Positions 33,948 through 42,912 of a DNA stretch of 64,000 nucleotides are shown here, piece after piece (position 1 is the first letter of the stretch; each line of letters opens with the position of its first letter). The position numbers and the translations under genes are program-made. The notes under the pieces were generated by a model. The model ran no database searches and had not been told where the DNA came from. It was given only the letters and a program-made list of their open reading frames with translations. The stretch is from Herpetosiphon gulosus (GTDB taxonomy: Bacteria; Chloroflexota; Chloroflexia; Chloroflexales; Herpetosiphonaceae): the NCBI RefSeq assembly GCF_039545135.1, contig NZ_BAABRU010000010.1, positions 124,001-188,000 on the forward strand, in the 5' to 3' direction.

Positions 33948-34667
33948 CTAGAAGACTTGCGTGAATGGTGGGACTTTGAGGGCCATGTCTTTGCCGAGCA
34001 ACATGCGCACGGCATCGGCACCTGGGTAATCGACTGGGCCGATGAAGCCTGCGCCGCCTTGTAAGAAAGGCCCAAGCGTTGGCACTGCATCGGAAACGTT
34101 GTAGTAGATTGGGGCGGGCAAGGTATTTGGATTTGGCAAATAGCCACCAAGCTCGCGGGTGATTGCCAAGTGTTCAGCTTCGGTTGCGGCATGCTGGGCG
34201 GTTGTGGCGGCGATGCGTGGTTCGCCAAGCTCAGCAAAACGCCGAGTTGCTGCCAAATATGCGCCAGTAAAGGCCGTTTCAGCTGCCATAAAGGTATTGG
34301 TGTTGACCCCAAAATCGCTCAAGAACTTGGCTGGAACATAGAACTTATCGGTCAGCGCCTTACCACCGAAGCCTTCGACAACCTCAAGGTGATGCAATTC
34401 TGAGCTAAGCGCATACTTCAAATACAATAATTCTGCTTCGGATAGCCCAAATGGATTGCCCTTGATCGTGTTGTAATACGAGGTGATTGCCAGACGTTCA
34501 GCGGTAGCGGCTAACGACACAATCGTCAGTGGCGTATCTTTGGCATCATGGGCTTGAGCGTTGTAATCGGCTGCTGAAACATCATGCAGACCGAACATTG
34601 ATGCAAAACTTGCGACCGCAATTCCACCACCGACACCTTTCAAGAATCCGCGTCGTGACATGTTCAT
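33948..34667 (-). CDS. Tat-exported ferritin-like domain protein
   Basis: A 239-residue protein. The N terminus has a twin-arginine signal (SRRGFLKG) with hydrophobic stretch and cleavage near DVSAAD. The mature part fits the Ferritin_2 fold: ATAERLAITSYYNTI, ALSSELHHLEVVEGFGG and AQHAATEAEHLAITRELGG carry E and ExxH pairs suitable for a di-metal site. AGGAGGGG lies 6 nt before the ATG. Tat export fits folding with metal in the cytoplasm. It is divergent from the CYTH-CHAD gene. Its substrate is unknown; similar proteins are often annotated only by the fold. Confidence 0.85.
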   Translation of the reverse strand: MNMSRRGFLKGVGGGIAVASFASMFGLHDVSAADYNAQAHDAKDTPLTIVSLAATAERLAITSYYNTIKGNPFGLSEAELLYLKYALSSELHHLEVVEGFGGKALTDKFYVPAKFLSDFGVNTNTFMAAETAFTGAYLAATRRFAELGEPRIAATTAQHAATEAEHLAITRELGGYLPNPNTLPAPIYYNVSDAVPTLGPFLQGGAGFIGPVDYPGADAVRMLLGKDMALKVPPFTQVF

Positions 34668-34858
34668 ACGTTGCCCCTCCTAACAAGAAGTATGTTCAAA
34701 CATCAATAATATGTATGATGTTCTTGTGTAGATATTCGCAACCTATCCCATTATGGATGTATTAATCATCTCACCCTTTGGGGGGATATTTTGCTCTATG
34801 CTCAAATCAAGCCCCATGCTATACTGACTGATGGATGATGTTGTCACGGAGATGATCC

Positions 34859-36424
34859 ATGGAACAAGAAGCCAAATACCGCGCAACGCAACCGATTCGC
34901 CCCAAACAACTTGAAGCCATCAATATCGCACCGTGTAGCCTTGGCGAGCGGGTAACCGTCGAAATTCGCGATAGCATTTTGGATACCGCCAGCCGCCAAC
35001 TCGATCAACAGCGCTACACGCTACGCATCCGCCGGATTGACCAACAATTATGGCTAACCTTGAAACTGCCGGGTAAAGTTAAAGGTGCTGTCCATCAACG
35101 CCAAGAATTTGAGCATGAAATTACGCCGAATGTGCGCGATCATCCTGAATTGTGGCCCAGCGAGATTCGCGAGCCGCTTCAGGCAGTAATTGGCGACGAG
35201 CCATTATCGCCAATGCTGACTGTGCGCAATCGACGACGACTCTGGCGGATCGAGCGCGATGGCCAAGAGATTGCCGAATTGGCGCTTGATCGTGGCTCGT
35301 TGGTCAGTGGTGAGCGTTCGTTGCCGTTCCATGAGATCGAAATCGAACTCAAAGGCGTGGGCACTGCTGCCGATTTGGCGGTGTTGGCCTCAATTTACAC
35401 CACCCAACTGCCGCTAGAGCCAGAAACCCGCTCCAAGAGCCAGCGCGGAATGCTGCTCTTGAACCATGCCGAGCATCTCGACCAACTCAAGAAAGCGGTT
35501 GATCGCACCCCAATGGAACCAACCAACAATTTGGCCGAGGCTGGGCGCTCAATTTTGGCCAAACATGTGCTGAAATTACATAAAGCTTGGCCAATCGCGG
35601 TAGTTGGCGATGATGCTGAAGGTGTGCATCAGATGCGCGTGGCAACTCGTCGCTTGCGTACAATTTTGGCAATTTTGGGCGAAACCCTCTACGAACCAGA
35701 AATTGTTGCCAAATTACGGCGGGGTTTGCGCCAATGGGCCAGTATGTTAGGCGCTGTGCGCGATGCCGATGTCTTTTTGGGTAAGCTCGACGATCATCGC
35801 GCCGACTTGCCTGAGGAAGAACAAGCAGGCTATACACCCTTGATCGAGTCGATCAGCCAGCAGCGTGATGCGGCGCGGGTTGAATTATTGAGCTTTTTGG
35901 AAAGCCGCAAAGCCAGCAAATTTGCCCAGCGCTTGACCGATTTTGTGCTCACTGCAGGCGTTGGAGTGCGTGAAGCCGATACGAGCGAAGGTCGGGTTGA
36001 GCGCAGTTTGGTGCGCCATTGGGTTGGTAGCACGGTTTGGAGCCACTACGAGCGCATTCGTGCCTACGACGTGATCTTAAATGATGCGCCAGTTGAGAGT
36101 TTGCACCGCCTGCGAATTGAAATTAAACATCTGCGCTACACCCTTGAGCTATTTAGCGCCGCCTTGGCCGAAGAACATGAATCGCTGCTTGAGCAATTAG
36201 TTACCGCCCAAGATTATCTGGGCGATTTGCAGGATGCCGAGGTAGCATTGGCCGTGGTTGAGCAGGCCTTGACCGAAAATTCTGAAAACAGCGCTTTATT
36301 GGCCTATCAAGCCTCCAAGCAGCAAGAGCATGATCAGCTTCAGTTGAATGCGCCCAAAGTGCTGCGCCCGTTGTTTGATCTGCCTTTCCGACGGCGTTTG
36401 GCCTCGATTCTTTCAAAATTGTAA
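34859..36424 (+). CDS. CYTH-CHAD domain protein (inorganic triphosphatase-like)
   Basis: A 521-residue protein with an N-terminal CYTH domain (about 1-200) and a C-terminal CHAD domain (about 225-510). The CYTH signature ExExK is in EQEAKYR at residues 2-7. Later strands include TLRIRRIDQQLWLTLK and FHEIEIELK, which line the triphosphate tunnel. The CHAD domain shows VHQMRVATRRLRTIL and LHRLRIEIKHLRYTLELF, the basic helices that bind polyphosphate. The arrangement equals that of E. coli YgiF. It is probably an inorganic tri- or polyphosphate enzyme or polyphosphate-granule protein. It has its own upstream region and ends before a repeat-rich gap. Confidence 0.93.
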   Translation: MEQEAKYRATQPIRPKQLEAINIAPCSLGERVTVEIRDSILDTASRQLDQQRYTLRIRRIDQQLWLTLKLPGKVKGAVHQRQEFEHEITPNVRDHPELWPSEIREPLQAVIGDEPLSPMLTVRNRRRLWRIERDGQEIAELALDRGSLVSGERSLPFHEIEIELKGVGTAADLAVLASIYTTQLPLEPETRSKSQRGMLLLNHAEHLDQLKKAVDRTPMEPTNNLAEAGRSILAKHVLKLHKAWPIAVVGDDAEGVHQMRVATRRLRTILAILGETLYEPEIVAKLRRGLRQWASMLGAVRDADVFLGKLDDHRADLPEEEQAGYTPLIESISQQRDAARVELLSFLESRKASKFAQRLTDFVLTAGVGVREADTSEGRVERSLVRHWVGSTVWSHYERIRAYDVILNDAPVESLHRLRIEIKHLRYTLELFSAALAEEHESLLEQLVTAQDYLGDLQDAEVALAVVEQALTENSENSALLAYQASKQQEHDQLQLNAPKVLRPLFDLPFRRRLASILSKL

Positions 36425-36567
36425 GTTCAGAGGTCAGGGATCAGTCGTTAGGGGTCAGGCCAAAATCTGCTCCTTAACGACTGATCGTAAATTCTTCTAG
36501 CCCAATGCAGCGAGTCAAAAAAATTACTGGCAAACTTCCTAGCCCCTGATCCCTAGTCTCTAGTCCC
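36425..36567. repeat. Intergenic repeat modules between convergent genes
   Basis: The stretch has AGGTCAGGGATCAG, AGGGGTCAGGCC, CTTAACGACTGATC, then CTAGCCCCTGATCCCTAGTC and TCTAGTCCC. The outer modules are inverse to each other, so the region can fold weakly. No T-rich terminator is visible. Confidence 0.75.
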
Positions 36568-37374
36568 TTAACTTATGCGCTGATAACCTCGCACATAATC
36601 AATTTCGAATTGCTGTGGATAGTGGGCGATGCTTGGTTGACGCTGAGGCAAATCATAGATGCCTAGCATAAATTGCATCGGATAATTGGGCGATTGCTGA
36701 ATTGTGCGCAATTTACGGTTATCAAGATAAATATCGATTTGGCTAGGTGTCCATTCGGCGGCGTAAATATGATAATCGCTCACATTGATCGCCACTTCAT
36801 CCTCAAAAAACTCGTCAGTTAGCTGCGAATCGCCCCAAGGATGTACCCCATAACCTAGTTTTAAGCCCTCAGTGCCAATGTTCCAACCTTTGATCTCCAT
36901 AATTGCCAGCTCGCCGGAATATTCGGGCTGATCTTCGAAGCCGATCATCCACAAGGCCACGACATTATTTGGGCCAATTGTGGCTTTGGCTCGCATTTCA
37001 AAATAACCATACTGCGGGGTGTAGGTGCGAATTGAAGCTTGTAACTCTCGCACTACACAAGCTTGATTAAAGCGATGTTGACCATATGGACTGTCCAAGG
37101 CTCCGCCAAAAACGCCAGTTTGCAACGACGAGCAGCGGGTTTGGCCATCAAATTCGGGACACCACGCTGCTTGATCAGCCTGAATTTCGAGGATCAGGTG
37201 CTGGTTGGCAAGCTGATAACGAGGAGTTGAGCGCTCACGCGAACTCCATTGCGGCAGGTAATATGCCAGCCACTTAGTTTGATCAAGCTGCTCGGTAGCA
37301 AATTCATCCTGAAAGTCTAGGCGATAGCCTGGTTTTTCGAGCGGGTTGGCGGGCATTGCAACAGCTAAATCCAT
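36568..37374 (-). CDS. GH16-like concanavalin-fold protein lacking the central catalytic Asp
   Basis: A 268-residue protein with the layout of family 16 glycoside hydrolases: FQDEFATEQLDQTKW at the N terminus, YGYFEMRAKA mid-protein, then the catalytic strand and YHIYAAEWTPSQIDIYLDN. In GH16 the active strand reads ExDxxE; here it is ELAIMEIKG, so both Glu positions remain but the Asp is Ala. No signal peptide is seen, which is unusual for GH16. Several in-frame ATGs make the start uncertain (37374 or 37356). It converges with the CYTH-CHAD gene. Reduced or altered activity, or a binding role, is possible. Confidence 0.75.
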   Translation of the reverse strand: MDLAVAMPANPLEKPGYRLDFQDEFATEQLDQTKWLAYYLPQWSSRERSTPRYQLANQHLILEIQADQAAWCPEFDGQTRCSSLQTGVFGGALDSPYGQHRFNQACVVRELQASIRTYTPQYGYFEMRAKATIGPNNVVALWMIGFEDQPEYSGELAIMEIKGWNIGTEGLKLGYGVHPWGDSQLTDEFFEDEVAINVSDYHIYAAEWTPSQIDIYLDNRKLRTIQQSPNYPMQFMLGIYDLPQRQPSIAHYPQQFEIDYVRGYQRIS

Positions 37375-37498
37375 GGTCGCGACATCCTTTGCTCACAGCA
37401 TGTTTGTGCTATTGTAGGCTGCTTTGATCATTTTGTTAAGCTACAAGCGGTGGTTCATGCTATACTCGCGCTGATGGTTCTCAGTGTGAGGAACGCCG

Positions 37499-38218
37499 AT
37501 GCATCGTTCATATCATCGTTGGCATAGTTCAGCGCTTGGCCGCGACATGGAGTTGTTGTTGTTTGGCCATCATGGCGCACCTGTCTTGGTTTTCCCCACT
37601 TCAATGGGGCGTTTTTTTGAGTTTGAAGATCGGGGCATGACCCGCATTTTGTCCGAGCACCTTGAGCGTGGTTGGCTGCAACTGATTTGTGTTGATAGCG
37701 TTGATGCCGAAAGTTGGTATTGTAAATGGGCGCATCCCAGCGGACGAGTTGGCCGCCATCTGCAATATGAGCAGTATTTGATCGGCGAAGTTGTGCCTTG
37801 GCTACGTAATTTCAATCAAAATCAATTTTTGATGAGCGTTGGCTGTTCGTTCGGGGCGTTTCATGCGGTGAATATTGCCTTGCGCCACCCCCAGCTGTTT
37901 CGGCGCTGTTTAGGCTTGAGTGGTCGCTACAATATGCGCTCATTTATGGATGGCTACAGCGATGAGCAGGTCTATTTCAATACACCCACCGATTACACTG
38001 CTAATTTGAATGATGCGGCGCAACTTGCCCATTTGCGCCAACTCGATATTATTTTGGCGATTGGTCGCGACGACCCCAGCTACCAAAGCAACGAAGTGCT
38101 CTCCAGCAATTTATGGAATCATGGGGTAGGCAATGCGCTGCGGGTTTGGGATGGCTGGGCTCACGATTGGCCATATTGGGAGCAAATGCTGCCTAAATAT
38201 ATTCAAGGCCACGATTAA
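37499..38218 (+). CDS. Alpha/beta-hydrolase, putative esterase family
   Basis: A 239-residue cytoplasmic protein of the esterase D-type family (PF00756). VLVFPTSMGRFFEF is the first strand and oxyanion region. The nucleophile elbow is SVGCSFGAFHAV (Ser in GCSFGA). The Asp region LAIGRDDPSY and the His in WAHDWPYW complete a plausible triad. The ATG is preceded by GTGAGG. The gene overlaps the convergent glycosyltransferase by 4 bp. Substrate is unknown. Confidence 0.87.
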   Translation: MHRSYHRWHSSALGRDMELLLFGHHGAPVLVFPTSMGRFFEFEDRGMTRILSEHLERGWLQLICVDSVDAESWYCKWAHPSGRVGRHLQYEQYLIGEVVPWLRNFNQNQFLMSVGCSFGAFHAVNIALRHPQLFRRCLGLSGRYNMRSFMDGYSDEQVYFNTPTDYTANLNDAAQLAHLRQLDIILAIGRDDPSYQSNEVLSSNLWNHGVGNALRVWDGWAHDWPYWEQMLPKYIQGHD

Positions 38219-39411
38219 TGTGAGGCTTGGCTCTGAATTGGCTCAGGCACAGCCAACCCATGGGCTTGCAACTGCTTAGCGTAGGTCAACAGCACTCGAT
38301 CAAACACCCGTTGCTGATCAAACTCACGCTGCGCCACCCGCCGCGTCAGTCGAGCAAAGGCCTCACGCAGCACTCGATCGTCGATCATGCGGCCAAGGCT
38401 ATGGGCTAAGGCCGCTGCATCGCGTACTGGCACTAACATGCCGTTGAGGCTATGCACCACGGTTTCGCGACAGCCGCGAATATCGCTAGCAACTACCGGC
38501 ACACCCATTGCGGTCGCTTCCATCGGCGCACGCGGAAAGCCCTCGCGATATGAAGGATGGGCCAAAACATCCATCAATCGATAGAGCACTGGCATATCAC
38601 GGCGCATACCTGCAAAGTGGGTGCGTTCAGCAATGCCATATTTAGCAGCGGTGGCAGCGGTCAGGCCATCAGCTTTGTTGGGTTCTTCGGGGCCAACCAC
38701 CAGCAAATACAAATTGGGGCGGGTTGCCATAAGTTGTTGGCAAGCCTGAAACAATTCGTGATAGCCCTTTTCGGCAACCAAACGCCCAACTGCTCCAATC
38801 ACTTGGGCATCAGCGGGGATGCCCAAATCTTGGCGGGCGGCTTGAATGTCGGCTTGGCTCACGGCCCGTCGATCAAACATTTGTAAATTGATGCCATTGC
38901 CTAAAAAGCTAATTTGCTCTGGCCGCGCAATCTTGAGCGCAAGGGCTGCGTTGAGATCTTCGCGGTTTTGCGAAAGAATCGCATGTGAACAACGAGCAGC
39001 GATTTTTTCCATGGCAATGTAGAAGCGCCGCTGATTGACGCTCGAATGTTCATGAAAATAAAACCCATGAATTGTGTTGATAATAATTGGCACGCCAGCA
39101 ATTCGTGCTGCTAGCTGGCCAAGCAAACCAGGCTTAGGATTATGCGTATGCACAATCGTTGGTTTGAGTTCGCGAAATAAACGCACTAATTGACTTAACG
39201 CCAATAAATCGCGGTTTGGGGTAACTGCACGTGGCATCTTGATCACATCGACCGGAATTCCAGCGGCCTCAACCTCGGCGCGATAGGGGCCATCGCTGGC
39301 AACTCCACGCACCTGATAGCCTGCATGCTGAATTGCCTGCAACTGTTCGAGCAGTAAAAAGCGCAAGCCCATATCGGCAGTTGCAATATGCAGCACTAAA
39401 GGTTGATTCAT
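38215..39411 (-). CDS. Glycosyltransferase family 4 (GT-B fold)
   Basis: A 398-residue cytoplasmic glycosyltransferase. The N-terminal lobe starts VLHIATADMGLRFLLL and has VHTHNPKPGLLGQLAARIAG. The C-terminal lobe has IGAVGRLVAEKGYHELF and the donor-binding YREGFPRAPMEATAMGVPVVASDIRG, seen as EGFPRAPMEA followed by GVPVVASDIRG with the E(x7)E pattern. The start overlaps the upstream asnB-like stop by 4 bp, so both are translationally coupled. It belongs to the exopolysaccharide block and probably adds a sugar to a lipid-linked intermediate. The sugar is not predictable. Confidence 0.92.
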   Translation of the reverse strand: MNQPLVLHIATADMGLRFLLLEQLQAIQHAGYQVRGVASDGPYRAEVEAAGIPVDVIKMPRAVTPNRDLLALSQLVRLFRELKPTIVHTHNPKPGLLGQLAARIAGVPIIINTIHGFYFHEHSSVNQRRFYIAMEKIAARCSHAILSQNREDLNAALALKIARPEQISFLGNGINLQMFDRRAVSQADIQAARQDLGIPADAQVIGAVGRLVAEKGYHELFQACQQLMATRPNLYLLVVGPEEPNKADGLTAATAAKYGIAERTHFAGMRRDMPVLYRLMDVLAHPSYREGFPRAPMEATAMGVPVVASDIRGCRETVVHSLNGMLVPVRDAAALAHSLGRMIDDRVLREAFARLTRRVAQREFDQQRVFDRVLLTYAKQLQAHGLAVPEPIQSQASH

Positions 39412-41276
39412 AGCCGTTCCTCGCGATCAAGATAGATCCGTTGCCAGAGTTCGATGTTCAGTAGTAACCATAATACGGTATCTGCGGTTTCTTTGCCATC
39501 GCGGTGAGCTTGATAGATGCGTTGGACTTCGTGCGGATTGAACAAACCACGGATTAGCGTGCGTTGATCAAACAATATTTCGGCTGTCCAGTTGCTTAGT
39601 GCTCCACGAAACCACGGGTCGGTTGGCACAGCAAAGCCATGTTTCGGTTTGCGCAAAGTGCGTTGCGGCAGCATTTCGCCAAAGGCTTGGCGGAGCAACC
39701 ACTTGGTTTTTGTACCACGCAGTTTAAGCGTTGGCGGCAAATTCATCGTCCATTCCACCAAGGTATGATCAAGAAATGGAACACGCGCCTCGAGACTAGC
39801 AGCCATCGAAGCCTTATCAACTTTTTCCAAATAGGTATCTGGTAGCCATGTTTGCAAATCCGCCAAGCCCATATTAGTTAATGCGGCACCGCTGCGGGGA
39901 TACACATGGTCATAGATTTGCTCAGGTGCATAATCCGCCAGCGCAGCACTGATTTGTGGTTGCAACAAACGTTGGCGCTGTTGCAGATCGGCAATCGTGA
40001 GCCATGCAGCATAGCGCCGCCCTGGATCACGCTGATCTAAAGTGCGAATTGCCTGTTTCAAGCGGCGATTACGCGGCAATTGGCGAATCAGCGCGGCAAT
40101 TGCGTTGCGCCCAGGCAAATACTGCGCCATCCGAGCGATCAATTCGGCTTGATAGCGCCGATAACCGGCCCATTGTTCATCACTACCCTCGCCCGTCAGC
40201 ACCACTTTGACATGTTCGCGAGCAAAACGTGAAACAAGGTATACTGGCAGTCCAGCCGCATCACCAAATGGCTCGTCGTAGTGATAAACCAAGGTTTGCA
40301 AGGCTCCAACCAAATCACTAGCATTCAGGCGCAGTTCATGATGCCTAGTGCCAAAATGCTGGGCGACTAAAGCCGCATCGGGCAATTCGTTGAAGCCTGC
40401 ATGCTCAAAACCCACGCTAAATGTGTTGATTGGGGCTGCTCCCAAGCGCTGCATCAATCCCACGATAATACTTGAATCAAGCCCACCACTAAGAAATGCG
40501 CCTAACGGTACATCACTGATTAATTGTAAACGCACTGCTTCGCGCAAACGACTATAGCATTCAGCGGCGGCTTCGGCGGGCGCAAGCGCAATCGGATGCG
40601 ACTGCAATTGCCAATAGCGGTGGGTTTGCATGGTGCGACTGGCAATATCCCACGTCAATATATGGGCTGGCTCAACTTTATAAATGCCTTGGAGCATGGT
40701 TTGGGGTGCGAGGCTATGGCCAAAACTCAGATAATTGGCCAAGCCTTGCAGATTGATTTGGCGCGGCACTGCTGGATGGGCCAAAATCGCTTTGATTTCC
40801 GAGCCAAACACCAAACGCTGGGTATCGGCATACCAATAGAGTGGCTTGATCCCCAAACGATCACGCACCAGCGTCAGGCGTTGAGCTTGCTGCTGCCAAA
40901 TCGCCAAGGCAAACATGCCATTCAAGCGTTGCACACAGCCTGCAATGCCCCATTGCTCAATCCCACGCACAATCACTTCGGTATCGCTGTTGGTATCAAA
41001 GTTTTGGCCGAGTTGCTGCAATTGCTGGCGCAAAGCCTGAAAATTATAAATTTCGCCGTTGAACACCAAGGCTAAATCGCCGTCACGACTAAACATCGGC
41101 TGATCGCCACTGGTTAGGTCGATAATTGCCAAGCGCCGCATGCCCAGCGCCACCTGATCAACGCAAAAAAAGCCAGCACTATCCGGCCCGCGATGACGAA
41201 TCGCTTCGGTTTGCTGCTCAAGAATTGGGACTTGCGCCGTGCCATACCATTCGAGATGGCCCGTAATGCCACACAT
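39408..41276 (-). CDS. asnB: Asparagine synthase (glutamine-hydrolysing) family amidotransferase
   Basis: A 622-residue two-domain enzyme. The N-terminal Ntn glutaminase begins MCGITGHLEW, whose Cys2 becomes the nucleophile, with RHRGPDSAG and FNGEIYNF. The synthetase domain has the ATP-pyrophosphatase loop FLSGGLDSSIIVG and LTGEGSDEQWAGY. The start at 41276 is required to expose Cys2 and has GGAG seven nt upstream; a longer in-frame start would block it. The gene is coupled to a glycosyltransferase (4-bp overlap). In such clusters AsnB homologues often amidate a sugar acid or peptide part of the polysaccharide instead of making free asparagine. Which applies here is inference. Confidence 0.93.
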   Translation of the reverse strand: MCGITGHLEWYGTAQVPILEQQTEAIRHRGPDSAGFFCVDQVALGMRRLAIIDLTSGDQPMFSRDGDLALVFNGEIYNFQALRQQLQQLGQNFDTNSDTEVIVRGIEQWGIAGCVQRLNGMFALAIWQQQAQRLTLVRDRLGIKPLYWYADTQRLVFGSEIKAILAHPAVPRQINLQGLANYLSFGHSLAPQTMLQGIYKVEPAHILTWDIASRTMQTHRYWQLQSHPIALAPAEAAAECYSRLREAVRLQLISDVPLGAFLSGGLDSSIIVGLMQRLGAAPINTFSVGFEHAGFNELPDAALVAQHFGTRHHELRLNASDLVGALQTLVYHYDEPFGDAAGLPVYLVSRFAREHVKVVLTGEGSDEQWAGYRRYQAELIARMAQYLPGRNAIAALIRQLPRNRRLKQAIRTLDQRDPGRRYAAWLTIADLQQRQRLLQPQISAALADYAPEQIYDHVYPRSGAALTNMGLADLQTWLPDTYLEKVDKASMAASLEARVPFLDHTLVEWTMNLPPTLKLRGTKTKWLLRQAFGEMLPQRTLRKPKHGFAVPTDPWFRGALSNWTAEILFDQRTLIRGLFNPHEVQRIYQAHRDGKETADTVLWLLLNIELWQRIYLDREERL

Positions 41277-41573
41277 ACAACGCTCCAAATGAGAGTAATG
41301 GTGATTGAACAATGCTGGAGCAAAAATTAATGAAACCCTTCTCATTAATCAGAGAAGGGTAAAGGTTTTGATAGTCCCCTCACCCCCAGCCCCTCTCCCG
41401 CCGCAGTGGGAGAGGGGTTTCCACCCTTCATGCTATGGTGCTTCCCTCGCCTCGCTCGGCGGGAGAGGGGGCTAGGGGGTGAGGGCATGCCAATCGGCTG
41501 CGAATTTCACCCAATTATGGTTAAAAACCTACCCTTGAAGGGAGCTAGGGGATGAGAGAATCTGAACCTATCC
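41277..41573. repeat. Palindromic C-rich/G-rich element between asnB and the BY-kinase gene
   Basis: Positions 41376-41402 (CCCCTCACCCCCAGCCCC...) and 41459-41486 (GGCGGGAGAGGGGG...GAGGGC) are inverse copies of each other, about 26 bp long with small gaps. A second nested arm (CTCTCCCGCCGCAGTGGGAGAG) competes with the long hairpin. AAGGGTAAAGGTTTT near 41355 and AAAACCTACCCTT at 41524-41536 form an imperfect outer inverted repeat. The element is related to the one at 4613-4801, in which the GCAGTGGGAGAGGGG arm lies on the other side. No gene is seen. Confidence 0.75.
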
Positions 41574-42221
41574 TTAATAGCGGGCGTAGCGTTCGCGTTC
41601 AAGTTTGGCGTTGGTCAAAATGACCCCCACGATGTGAGCATTGACTCGTTGCAACAACGCTACGGCTTCGCGAGCACTGTCGCGGCGGGTTTTGCCAGCC
41701 TTAGTCACCAGTACCACCCCATCAACTTTGGTGGCCAACAAGGCTGCATCGCTGGCTGCTAAAACGGGCGGTGCATCGATCAACACAATATCGGCTTGCT
41801 GTTTCAGGTCGCGCAACACGCTATCCAAACGTTTGGAGCTAAGCAAATCGGCGGGGCTGGGCGGCGTTTCGCCAGCAGGCAAAATCTGTAGGCCATCGAT
41901 CTCGGTTTTGAGAATTGGTAAGGCGCTGTTTTGGTTCATGGCTTGGCTCAGGCCACGCTCATTGCTCACCCCAAACAGGCTATGCAAACTTGGGCGGCGC
42001 AAATCGCAATCGAGCACAATTACCCGTTGCTCGGCTTGGGCAAAGGTTACGGCCAAATTGGCGAGGGCGCTGCTTTTATCTTCATCGGGCACGCTGCTGG
42101 TCACCAAAATCGTGTGCAGCTTACGCTCAATCGACGAAAATTGAATATTGGTGCGCAAAGTGCGGTAGGCTTCGGCGGCGGCGGCCCGTGGATCGCGCAA
42201 CGTAATTAAATCTAATGCCAC
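41574..42221 (-). CDS. CpsD/CapB-type tyrosine kinase (BY-kinase) of polysaccharide synthesis
   Basis: A 215-residue cytoplasmic kinase that normally controls capsule or exopolysaccharide export by autophosphorylation. AYRTLRTNIQFSS is the conserved activator-binding region. The Walker A reads VPDEDKSSALANLA, so both glycines of PGEGKS are Asp while the Lys-Ser pair stays. Walker A' is VIVLDCDLRRPSLH and Walker B is VLIDAPPVL. The C-terminal tail has only two Tyr (RERYARY). It follows the two Wzz-like genes with about 40 bp gap, the split arrangement known from Gram-positive CapA/CapB. The P-loop change may reduce activity. Confidence 0.88.
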   Translation of the reverse strand: MALDLITLRDPRAAAAEAYRTLRTNIQFSSIERKLHTILVTSSVPDEDKSSALANLAVTFAQAEQRVIVLDCDLRRPSLHSLFGVSNERGLSQAMNQNSALPILKTEIDGLQILPAGETPPSPADLLSSKRLDSVLRDLKQQADIVLIDAPPVLAASDAALLATKVDGVVLVTKAGKTRRDSAREAVALLQRVNAHIVGVILTNAKLERERYARY

Positions 42222-42261
42222 AATAACTACCTCTAGCTAGTTGGTTGGTTCAGGCCGACGC

Positions 42262-42912
42262 TTAGTGTTCAGGAATCGTGCCCAAGGTTGGTAGGCCAGT
42301 CCAGCGTTCAATATCGTTGTTGGATTTAATTCGATCGTCGAAATATTCCAAGGCAAATGCCACCAAAATACCGATAATCCCACCCAAAATACCGCCCGCC
42401 AGCACGTTGATTTTGGTTTTGGGCGAGGCTAATTCAAGATATTTGGCTGGTTGCTGCACCCGAATATTAATTGCATCGGTGCTCAAACGCAGCGCATTCA
42501 AGCCAGCAACTTCACTTTTGAGCGTCTCACCCAAGGCATCGGCCAATTCAACCGCTTTTTTAGCATCGGGATAATCGACGTTGATCGTCAGCAGCAATTG
42601 ATCGGGCTGCGGCTGAATCGCAATATATTTGCGCAAATAATCAGGCGTGCGATCAAGTTGCAATTGGTTGCTAATTTCTTGCAAACGGGCATCGGTCAAT
42701 TGGCCAGGCCAGTTGCCCATGACACTCGGCAGTTGCATGGTTAAGCCTTGATCGTAGCGACTGGTGATCACGTTATAGGTGGTTTGGGCGCGATACAAAG
42801 GCGTTTGCAATTTGCTAAAGCCATAAGCAGCACCTGCGCTGGCAAAACCAATTAGCACAATCACCCACCAACGCCGTAGCAACATCGCCAGATAATCTTG
42901 AGGTCGAAGCAT
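42262..42912 (-). CDS. Wzz-like chain-length / BY-kinase modulator protein
   Basis: A 216-residue inner-membrane protein of the polysaccharide co-polymerase class. It has an N-terminal transmembrane helix (WWVIVLIGFASAGAAYGF, about 15-32), an extracytoplasmic region of about 130 residues, and a C-terminal helix (NVLAGGILGGIIGILVAFAL) followed by a short cytoplasmic tail with FDDRIKSNNDIERWTGLPTL, typical of Wzz proteins that contact a BY-kinase. The proline-rich PLYRAQTTY strand after TM1 is conserved. The start at 42912 overlaps the previous stop as TAATG. A longer in-frame opening upstream lies wholly inside the previous gene and is rejected. Confidence 0.87.
   Translation of the reverse strand: MLRPQDYLAMLLRRWWVIVLIGFASAGAAYGFSKLQTPLYRAQTTYNVITSRYDQGLTMQLPSVMGNWPGQLTDARLQEISNQLQLDRTPDYLRKYIAIQPQPDQLLLTINVDYPDAKKAVELADALGETLKSEVAGLNALRLSTDAINIRVQQPAKYLELASPKTKINVLAGGILGGIIGILVAFALEYFDDRIKSNNDIERWTGLPTLGTIPEH

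Noticed and set aside
41277-41345. N-terminal extension of the asparagine synthase gene
   Set aside because: It would bury Cys2, which must be at the N terminus for glutaminase activity.
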